Shown here: positions 36,331 through 43,281 of the stretch, one piece after another
Layout: each line of letters begins with the position of its first letter
Position numbering within the stretch: position 1 is the stretch's first letter
Assembly: GCA_949296575.1 (NCBI GenBank)
Contig: CASFPE010000015.1
Coordinates: 33,611-97,610, forward strand
Reading direction: 5' to 3'
Source of the DNA: an uncultured Bacteroides sp.
GTDB taxonomy: Bacteria > Bacteroidota > Bacteroidia > Bacteroidales > Bacteroidaceae
Length of the DNA stretch: 64,000 nt
Notes under the pieces: model-generated
The model's input: the letters and a program-made list of their open reading frames with translations, nothing else
Databases searched by the model: none
What the model was told of the DNA's origin: nothing
Program-made: the position numbers and the translations under genes

Positions 36331-37036
36331 TATTTGGGCAATTATTTTGCAAAAACACCGTGTTTTTGCACATATTAACAGATGCTATTGTGCTGCAAAT
36401 CAATGCGCAACGGAATAATTTAACCCAATCGAAGCACCATATGTTCGTGGTTATAATTATTTACAATAAATGGAAAGCGCAACATGCAGGCAATCGAATG
36501 GACGTTTGCACGGAACAGGAAGCAAGGAAGAAAGGAAGCAAGGCAGGAAGGGCGGGTCACTCCGTTCGTACTTATTGTGCATTATACAATAAGTAAAAAA
36601 TGCTTACTTTATATTATTTATATAATATAAAATACAAATGATTGATTTTCAATAATATAGCTATACACGCAAATACCGCCACCCCCCCGTATGGGTATGG
36701 GATATTGATGATGTCACCTCCCCTAAAAATTTTTTATTTTTTTATTTTCCAACCGTAATTGCATTACAATTATGATTTTCAATAAATTTATGTTCTGATT
36801 ATTGTTAATGCAATTATAATTTTTTATTTTTGCGGTTGTGTTTCCAGTGTATCGTGCTGCTGTTTCTTAGAAGAATAAGAAGATGTCTCTCCCTTTTTAG
36901 GGGTTCATAGTAATAAAAAGTAGTTTGCTTTTTCTTTTTATACAGTATATATGCGTATGTTCTAATTGGGATTTGTGTTTTTTTTGAGTTGTGTGGGATT
37001 GTTTGATGTTGCTAAGGTAAGCCATTAAAGTCATAT
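36331..37036. other. AT-rich control region between divergent phage operons
   Basis: No gene is convincing here. It holds several short palindromes: ACTTATTGT/ACAATAAGT (36570-36594), TTTATATTAT/ATAATATAAA (36608-36631) and AATTGCATTA/TAATGCAATT (36757-36766 and 36806-36815), plus the primase promoter. It could hold operators or a replication origin. No repressor gene is recognised nearby. Confidence 0.6.
36802..36832 (+). promoter_or_regulatory. Rightward promoter of the primase operon with operator-like repeat
   Basis: TTGT (36802-36805), 19 bp, TATTTTTG (36825-36832). One arm of the inverted repeat AATTGCATTA/TAATGCAATT (36806-36815) sits inside the spacer, so a protein bound there would block the polymerase. 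Confidence 0.6.
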
Positions 37037-38659
37037 ATGGAAAGGTTTGAGCAAAAAAAATACGTGTCTTTTTTGTTGGGCAGGTACAGCATGGAGAAGA
37101 AAGAGGTTTTCACGGCCATATCTTCGATAAAGAGCAATCCCGACAGGCTGGACAGGTACAATAAGGTCGTGCGGGATTTGCCTTTATGGTGCGTGGAGTT
37201 CGGGTGCGTCCCGGGCGCGGATTCCTCTTACTACATGTTCAACGGGAGGTTTTTCGAGAAGGTGGCTTATGACGTGATTGAGGTGGGCCTCGAGTCGTGG
37301 CTGGAGGGCATGGGCGTCGGCTCGTTGGACAGGAACAGGAGGAGCATGTACGTGTACATGTGTTCCGTATTGGGTCGCGTGAGGGACAGGGTGTTGAGGC
37401 CGGACCTTAGCGTCATGTGCTTTGAAAACGGCGTTGTCGACATGTCGAGGCTGAAGCTGGAGCCTTTTTCGCCGAAATTCGACGTGTTGAAACAATACAG
37501 TTTCCGGTTTGACAGGAAAGAGATATTCAATTGCCCCACATGGAAGGCGTTTTTGGGCGAATCGTGGCTTCCCATGCAGGAAATGGACGGCGTTTTGCCG
37601 GAAAAGGACAAGAGGAGGCTTTTGCAGATGTTCCTTGGGGCGTGCCTCGTGGACAGGAAGCATGTGGCTTTCGAGTATTTCATGATATTGCAAGGGACGG
37701 GGGCGAACGGCAAGAGCGTCATATACCGCGTTTTGCAGGACATGTTCGGGAGCGATGAAATATTGAACATCAAGCTGGGCCAGTTTTCCAAGGGAGGGGA
37801 CGAGCAATTGCGGGCGGCTTTCTCGATGGACGGGAAACGGCTGATGTTCTGCACGGAAAGCACGCGCAGCGACTTTTCGGACGTAAGCACGATAAAGGCC
37901 ATATCCAGCGGGGAGCCGGTGGCGTGCCGCGCCATCGGGGGGAACATCACGATGATGCAGCGGCCTCCATTGCTGGTGTGCAACTCGAATTACAGGTGGA
38001 AGCAGGCGGACTTCATGAACCGCGACGACCCGGACGACATGAGCATGCAGCGGAGGGCGGTGATCGTGAATTTCGACAAGACGATACCCACGGAAAAGCG
38101 CGACACGATGCTGGCCGAGCGCATGCGAAAGGAGCATTCGGGCATTTTCGCCTGGATTGTGAAAGGGCTGTGCGAATTGAAGAAGAACGGGTGGAAGATG
38201 CCGGAAACAGTTGGCGGGAAGATAGAGGAACGCTTGAACAGGATGAGAAGCACCGTGGTGACGGACGACGGGCGGAAAATTGACGGGAGCGTGTCGGAAT
38301 ACATGCGTTACAAGTGCTGCGCCCCTTCGTGGAGGGAAGATGCCTGCAAGCTGATGTTCACGGCCACGGAATTGAAAAAGAATTACGACCGTTTTTGCCG
38401 CAAGGCGGGCGTTGTGCCTGTTTCGCAGCGGAAGTTGTCGATGGACTTGCTTTCGATGGGGTATGAAAGGAAGCAAGTGGCCGGGAAAGGGAACGCGTCC
38501 ACTTATACGCTGTGGTGCAATGACCCTGTCGTGGCCAATGATTTCCTCCGACATGTCCCGTGTGTGGCGGACACGGTGAAAAGCTCGTTGTATGAGGGGT
38601 ATGAATACACGGATGATGAATTTTTGGAGGACATTGACGATGATGAACAGGATATTTGA
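37037..38659 (+). CDS. Phage/plasmid primase-helicase (P4/D5 type, SF3)
   Basis: This 540-residue protein has a D5_N-like region (about 120-210: MCFENGVVDMSRLKLEPFSP, YFMILQGTGANGKS). Walker A GTGANGKS is near residue 222, with SF3 B and C motifs (LMFCTEST, PPLLVCNSN). A winged-helix-like C-terminus follows. It lacks an obvious archaeo-eukaryotic primase catalytic motif at the N-terminus. It probably unwinds and primes phage DNA, and leads the rightward early operon. Confidence 0.88.
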   Translation: MERFEQKKYVSFLLGRYSMEKKEVFTAISSIKSNPDRLDRYNKVVRDLPLWCVEFGCVPGADSSYYMFNGRFFEKVAYDVIEVGLESWLEGMGVGSLDRNRRSMYVYMCSVLGRVRDRVLRPDLSVMCFENGVVDMSRLKLEPFSPKFDVLKQYSFRFDRKEIFNCPTWKAFLGESWLPMQEMDGVLPEKDKRRLLQMFLGACLVDRKHVAFEYFMILQGTGANGKSVIYRVLQDMFGSDEILNIKLGQFSKGGDEQLRAAFSMDGKRLMFCTESTRSDFSDVSTIKAISSGEPVACRAIGGNITMMQRPPLLVCNSNYRWKQADFMNRDDPDDMSMQRRAVIVNFDKTIPTEKRDTMLAERMRKEHSGIFAWIVKGLCELKKNGWKMPETVGGKIEERLNRMRSTVVTDDGRKIDGSVSEYMRYKCCAPSWREDACKLMFTATELKKNYDRFCRKAGVVPVSQRKLSMDLLSMGYERKQVAGKGNASTYTLWCNDPVVANDFLRHVPCVADTVKSSLYEGYEYTDDEFLEDIDDDEQDI

Positions 38660-39059
38660 ATTCGACCCTGCCGTGTACCCGTTCCGGCTGTGGGTTGGCA
38701 TGAATGTGGCCCCGGAGGATATAAAAGAAAAGTTTTGGGCTTGGAATATCGGGGATGACACCATCAGCGACATTACGGACAACAATCTGTCGATGGATAA
38801 TGTTGCCGCAACAACTTATCCTGTATGTTGCAGGGAAGATAATTGGATAGGCGCATTTGTTCATATTCGGAGAAAAGACAAGTGCAGCGTTGGCGTAATG
38901 GCGCATGAAGCGTCGCACGTTTGCGACTTCTTGTCTGACAGGTTTGGGTTGGTTGGCGAGATTGACAAGCTATTCAGCCATGGAGAAGCAAGGGCTTATT
39001 TCATCGAATGGGTGGCGAACTGCATTAATCAAGTAAAAACAGGGAAAATAAGAGAATGA
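38640..39059 (+). CDS. HEXXH putative metallopeptidase-like phage protein
   Basis: This 139-residue protein overlaps the end of the primase gene by 20 bp. It contains MAHEASHVCDFL, a HEXXH zinc-binding motif, and downstream GEARAYFIEW with a glutamate that could be the third ligand. This is the layout of short zincin-like proteins. No signal peptide. The role next to the primase is unknown. Start at 38640 or the adjacent 38643. Confidence 0.75.
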   Translation: MMNRIFEFDPAVYPFRLWVGMNVAPEDIKEKFWAWNIGDDTISDITDNNLSMDNVAATTYPVCCREDNWIGAFVHIRRKDKCSVGVMAHEASHVCDFLSDRFGLVGEIDKLFSHGEARAYFIEWVANCINQVKTGKIRE

Positions 39060-39301
39060 ATGAAAAAGGTTGCCTTTTATTCGGGCGAATCCCGGAAACG
39101 CTTTCACTGGAAGATGTGGATGAAACCAACAAGGCTTTTCAGGAGTTGAAGGCGAAATTTGACGCTATGCCGGAGGTAATGAAGAAGGATATTTGCCAAT
39201 TTCTGTTTGAAGAAACGGAAAGGATAATGAAAAGCGTTGAGGAGAATTTGAAATATTCTGAGCCTTTGAGGATTATCGGGTTCATGGATTATAAAATTTG
39301 A
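39056..39301 (+). CDS. Hypothetical phage protein, 81 aa
   Basis: A helical acidic protein (ETNKAFQELKAKFDAMPEVMKK). Its start overlaps the previous stop (ATGA). No family recognised. Confidence 0.65.
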   Translation: MNEKGCLLFGRIPETLSLEDVDETNKAFQELKAKFDAMPEVMKKDICQFLFEETERIMKSVEENLKYSEPLRIIGFMDYKI

Positions 39302-39306
39302 TTGAT

Positions 39307-39717
39307 ATGAAAAAGGAAGAAAAGTACGTGATTGCCCGTTTCGGCAATTTTGTGGTTTTGAAAAAAAACATGGCGGGCATGGATTTCATCACTGTGCGTG
39401 CGTCAAGCGGTTTTTGGCATGTACGTTACCGGGAAGACAGCCAAATGTACGGGAACATCCTGATGATGGTGCGAAACAAAGATTTCCACAAGTATTTGGA
39501 AAATTGGATTACGTCGCTGTACGTGATGGCGCAGGCAATGCCGGATCTGGAGTTTTACGGGGATTTCCTGAAGGCTTACCATTCGATGCAGGGACGCATG
39601 ATGCCAAAAGACGCGACAGAGGAGGAGGACAAGGCCGCGCTGGAGGAGGTGCGGTCGATATACGAGATGGAAGAAGGGCTAAGCAAGGGAGGAGGCTGTG
39701 CGGTCGAGAACGGATGA
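39307..39717 (+). CDS. Hypothetical phage protein, 136 aa
   Basis: It starts MKKEEKYVIARFGNFVVLKK. An in-frame TTG at 39298 is less likely. The second half is helical with an acidic patch (TEEEDKAALEEVRSIYEMEE). It ends the rightward early operon. No family recognised. Confidence 0.65.
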   Translation: MKKEEKYVIARFGNFVVLKKNMAGMDFITVRASSGFWHVRYREDSQMYGNILMMVRNKDFHKYLENWITSLYVMAQAMPDLEFYGDFLKAYHSMQGRMMPKDATEEEDKAALEEVRSIYEMEEGLSKGGGCAVENG

Positions 39718-39830
39718 GTTGAGCCGTATCCTTGCGAATGCAGTATCTTGATGGCTAAAAAAATGTGCTTGAATGAATAAAAAGCGCGTTGCTTATTCCT
39801 GCTTTTTATGTTTTAAAACATGCCCGGCTG

Positions 39831-39863
39831 TTGCTGTAATGGCTAAAAATATAAATATATTTG
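39831..39863 (+). promoter_or_regulatory. Promoter of the cargo outer-membrane gene
   Basis: TTGC (39831-39834), 21 bp, TATATTTG (39856-39863), 28 bp before the ATG. A promoter of its own, with no partner genes, marks a moron-type cargo unit. Confidence 0.7.
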
Positions 39864-39891
39864 CATGTTTTTTAGAACAAAGCACAATAAT

Positions 39892-40423
39892 ATGAAAAAA
39901 AATTGTTTTTGCATTGGCGTTATTGTTGCCGGTGTGCCTGTTTGGGAAGGACGGAGTTGACGCATCTGTGAGAATGGTTGGCGGCATAGGAATGGGTGGT
40001 AACAAAAACAAGTCTTTCGGATCGGAAGGCGTGGTAGGTTACAGGGTCAATGAATACTTCAGGTCAGGAATCGGTTTCGGAATTTCTTGGTGCGATTTGC
40101 TGTTTGAAAAGAAAGCGTATTTGGGTGAAGATTACCGCGAGGAAGAGGCGTTCATTCCTATATACTTGAATGGGAAGGCAAATTTTGTAAAGGAAGGGAT
40201 TTCGCCCTATTTTTCTTTGAACATAGGGTATTCCGCTTTGATACCTTTCTCTGGAAATGCAAGGGAAAGCGAATTGGGGCTTATGGCCAATCCGGCATTC
40301 GGGGTTGATTTCCCGTTGTCGAAAGGGTCTTTTTCATTGGAAACCGGGTATAAATACCAAGCAATGAAATATAGAGGAGATGACGGGGCATCTCCTTGTA
40401 CTTCCGCAGCACTGTCGAACTAA
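39892..40423 (+). CDS. Cargo outer-membrane beta-barrel protein, frame broken in an A8 run
   Basis: The ATG at 39892 is followed by eight A (39895-39902). With eight A the frame ends after about 20 codons. With seven A it reads MKKIVFALALLLPVCLFG, a clear signal peptide, and stays open to 40423 (about 176 residues). The body shows barrel-like strands (VGYRVNEYFRSGIGFGISW, ISPYFSLNIGYSALIPF). The C-terminus ends without a typical final strand and runs through a 7-bp hairpin (40376-40395), so the 3' end may also be altered. The single-gene unit with its own promoter between replication and packaging modules is typical of lysogenic-conversion cargo. Confidence 0.7.
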
Positions 40424-40971
40424 TGTTTCATGTTCTTTTTGTGTTTTTGGTATAACTCGCAAACGTTGCATGTCAGCGGCAAGTAGTAATGGATGGTGGT
40501 GTCCTCGGTCTGGATTTCGTCTTTCTTGGCTTGGGTGATGTCGGCAATCATTTTTTTGATGTCGAGCCATTCTTTTGACCCTATTGGCTGCTTGGCCTTT
40601 GCTATGAGGAGTTCCCGCAATTGGTTTTCCTTGGAGAGTTCCACGGCCATGTTGATGCCGTTGTCCTCTGCTTCTTCTTCGATTTTCCCGTTCCCTGTGC
40701 TTTTTTTCGTTTTCCTTGCCTTTTTCCCAATTGCGGCGAGATAGGCATCAAATGCTTCGTCCTGCATGAGGAGGTTGTTCATGTCCCTCATGTTGGTGTC
40801 TTTGTTGTAAACGGGGTTGTAAAGGCCAGAGGCGAGGAATGCGTCGAAGTCTTTCCATCCCATCGCCATTAGGTCGGCGAAAGCTTTTTCACGCACGGAC
40901 AGTTTGTATTTATTTGCGTCCGCTTTTGCTTTTCTTGAAAAATCAATGTTTTCTTCGTTTCTGTTTATCAT
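40420..40971 (-). CDS. Probable terminase small subunit
   Basis: This 183-residue helical, charged protein starts MINRNEENIDFSRKAKAD. KLSVREKAFADLMAMGWKDFDAFLASG resembles the DNA-binding N-terminus of phage small terminases, and the C-terminus has a Cys pair (CNVCELYQKH). It lies last in the leftward packaging operon, after the minor head gene, which is an unusual place. It is convergent with and overlaps the cargo gene by 4 bp. The assignment rests on pattern and context. Confidence 0.6.
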   Translation of the reverse strand: MINRNEENIDFSRKAKADANKYKLSVREKAFADLMAMGWKDFDAFLASGLYNPVYNKDTNMRDMNNLLMQDEAFDAYLAAIGKKARKTKKSTGNGKIEEEAEDNGINMAVELSKENQLRELLIAKAKQPIGSKEWLDIKKMIADITQAKKDEIQTEDTTIHYYLPLTCNVCELYQKHKKNMKH

Positions 40972-40981
40972 GACACTTTTT

Positions 40982-41770
40982 TTAAATGAACACAAAATAA
41001 CACACGCAGTGGAGATGCCATCCCCCTTGGTATTCTGATATGGGGTGGTATCCGGCCATGTTGTCGCAAGTGGCGCACGGGTATGAGCTTCCCCGGAATG
41101 AATAGAACCCTTCCGCCCCTTCGTGCATGTCGCCCCAATGCTTCATCCATCCTTGCGACACGGCATGCGTGGAAAGCTTTTCGAGCGCGGTGTACATGGA
41201 GTTGGTGCGCCCTGCGCCGTAGCTTATGCCGTTCGACAAAAGGCGCGTGGCAGACGATTTTTCTTTCATGGCTTGCAGGAATATGGGATTCGTGTACGGC
41301 GACTTGAAATGCTCCTTTATGCTTTGCAGAAGCTTTTCTTTGGACGCTCCGATGATGAGGGCTGCGGCAATGCTTCCTTCCAGTTCGTATTTGAACCTCC
41401 TGCAATATATGCCGTTGCGTTGCATGAACGTCTTCCCGTGGTTTTTCCCGAATATGGAATCTGTTTCCACTTGGCTTTCGTTTCCCCATTCCAGCATGGA
41501 AAGCCGATGCGCGGTTTCCATGATTTGCCTTTCCAGCCACCGTATGACTTCATCGGCTTCTTCCTGCAATTCCTTGTTCCTCGAGAACCTGAACATGGCA
41601 GGGGGGACACGGTATTTGTATGCGATTTCCACAATCCTCTTTGCGGCTTCCTCCATGAAAGCGCCAAGGCTTCCGCGCATGCTTTCCTCTGCCGCGAGCC
41701 TTTGCCGGATGTATTCCCTTGCCTGTCTTATGTCATTTTTCCCCGGAACCATTGCTTCCTGTATCGGCAT
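40982..41770 (-). CDS. Phage minor head protein (Mu gpF-like)
   Basis: This 262-residue protein ends with the head-morphogenesis motif CATCDNMAGYHP, then GGWHLHCVCYF, the spaced Cys/His pattern of Mu-F/SPP1 gp7-type proteins. It overlaps the portal gene by 38 bp and shares its operon, as usual for this pair. The start at 41770 (MPIQEAMVPG) could also be 41752. Confidence 0.8.
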   Translation of the reverse strand: MPIQEAMVPGKNDIRQAREYIRQRLAAEESMRGSLGAFMEEAAKRIVEIAYKYRVPPAMFRFSRNKELQEEADEVIRWLERQIMETAHRLSMLEWGNESQVETDSIFGKNHGKTFMQRNGIYCRRFKYELEGSIAAALIIGASKEKLLQSIKEHFKSPYTNPIFLQAMKEKSSATRLLSNGISYGAGRTNSMYTALEKLSTHAVSQGWMKHWGDMHEGAEGFYSFRGSSYPCATCDNMAGYHPISEYQGGWHLHCVCYFVFI

Positions 41771-43280
41771 TTCTGCTGTTGTTTTCCATTTGGTATAGCA
41801 AATCCGCTTCTTGCTGGCGTTTCTCCTCTTTCAATATCTTGTCCCATTCCCCTGTGTCTGTGTAGAATGACGCTTTCTTTGATGCTGTTTCCTTTGAAAC
41901 GAACCCGTTTTGTATGCCAATCGCGAGGTCGGACATCACGGAAGAATTGTTCACATGCACATATGGCTCAATCCATGCTTTTACAGGCAATGACATGAAA
42001 TTTATGGAGTTTTCCATTTCCATCCCATACCCGTACAAGAATATTTCAACCATGTCGTTCAGGAATTTCTGGTATTCTTGCGCGTCGGTCATGGCTTTTT
42101 CGTAGGCTGGCGAATACAATATCTTCAAGGCTGCCGCAGGCAAGTCTCCTGATTTCAGTTCGGGCGGGATGACGGTGAATGATTGTTCGTAAATCATCTT
42201 GTAGAAAAATTCCAGTTGGCGTTGGTAGGATTCGGAGCCGCTGGGTTGTTCAAGGAACCCGGCCTTGTCGTCCACGCCTAACGTAAGCACTTTGATGGAG
42301 CCGTCCAAGTCATGCTGTGAAGGCAAGATGTTTTCTCCTTGCAAGTACATGATAGGGAATCCGAACGCTTCGTTGTTTTGCGCCATTTGCGAGAATGAAA
42401 GCTCGTACCCGTCTATGCTGTTTTGCGAATCTGACCAGCATGGCCCGTTTTCATCCCTTTTGTAAGCCACAGGAATGGATTTGAACCCATGTGGATGCTT
42501 TTGGACGATTGAATACCCGTCGTATCCTAATTTTTGGATGAATTTGTCAATGATGCTTTTATGGTTTCCTGCATTCCTTTTCAGCTTGTACATGAATTTG
42601 TCGTCCCATACCTCCATCCATTCCGTGACGGTGTTGCCGCTTTCATCGTAGCTGTTGTATGCCCTTGCAAGGAGTTTCAGTTCCCCTGCCTCATCGTAAT
42701 GCGGGTATAGCGTGTCTCCATTCAAGAAAGAAAGCACTTTCCATCTGAATTTCCCGTTTTTCATGAACCCGACAAAGGCAGTGTCCCCTGTTGATTTCAC
42801 GGATTTTGCGGATTCATAGAAGGCAATTTCCATGTCTTTCTTCAGCCACCCTTTTCGTATGTTTGACAATAAGCTGTTCTGCTCGCTTGTGGGGTTTTCT
42901 TCGTTCAATTCAAATTGTATGTCGTTCCCGCAAAGATGGACAAGTTGTTTTATCAGGATGATTTGCTGGAATGCGAATGCATATCTTGGCACAAATTCTT
43001 TGTAAATCCTTGTTCCTTTCCTCCCGGTGTCATTCCCGTCTTCATCAGTGATGCTGTATATTTCTTCTTTCAGTATGTCCGGGTAATATTCATCGCTGTT
43101 TATCGCATGCCCTGACGGTTGCAGTTCCATTAGGAAATCAGACTGCGTGACTATTTTCCCGAAAACCGGGTCATTTGCCGTGTTTGGCAATGCCATCCCG
43201 CTTGCTGTTCCATTTTTCATGTAGCCGTCCGGTTTCACTCTTACCCACGGCCTTTTTGTCTTGATTTGTCTTGTGTCCAT
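41733..43280 (-). CDS. Phage portal protein
   Basis: This 515-residue protein lies between the terminase and minor head genes. Portal-like features are a long mixed alpha/beta core, YAFAFQQIILIKQLVHLCGN near residue 75-95, and an acidic, low-complexity tail (NADTGSNGSGEK). It forms the ring through which TerL pumps DNA. It starts 1 bp after the TerL stop. Confidence 0.8.
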   Translation of the reverse strand: MDTRQIKTKRPWVRVKPDGYMKNGTASGMALPNTANDPVFGKIVTQSDFLMELQPSGHAINSDEYYPDILKEEIYSITDEDGNDTGRKGTRIYKEFVPRYAFAFQQIILIKQLVHLCGNDIQFELNEENPTSEQNSLLSNIRKGWLKKDMEIAFYESAKSVKSTGDTAFVGFMKNGKFRWKVLSFLNGDTLYPHYDEAGELKLLARAYNSYDESGNTVTEWMEVWDDKFMYKLKRNAGNHKSIIDKFIQKLGYDGYSIVQKHPHGFKSIPVAYKRDENGPCWSDSQNSIDGYELSFSQMAQNNEAFGFPIMYLQGENILPSQHDLDGSIKVLTLGVDDKAGFLEQPSGSESYQRQLEFFYKMIYEQSFTVIPPELKSGDLPAAALKILYSPAYEKAMTDAQEYQKFLNDMVEIFLYGYGMEMENSINFMSLPVKAWIEPYVHVNNSSVMSDLAIGIQNGFVSKETASKKASFYTDTGEWDKILKEEKRQQEADLLYQMENNSRNADTGSNGSGEK

Positions 43281-43281
43281 G

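Noticed and set aside
36212..36596. Two short plus-strand open frames in the phage control region
   Set aside because: One begins in the terminator hairpin, both lack a ribosome-binding site and a plausible protein composition.
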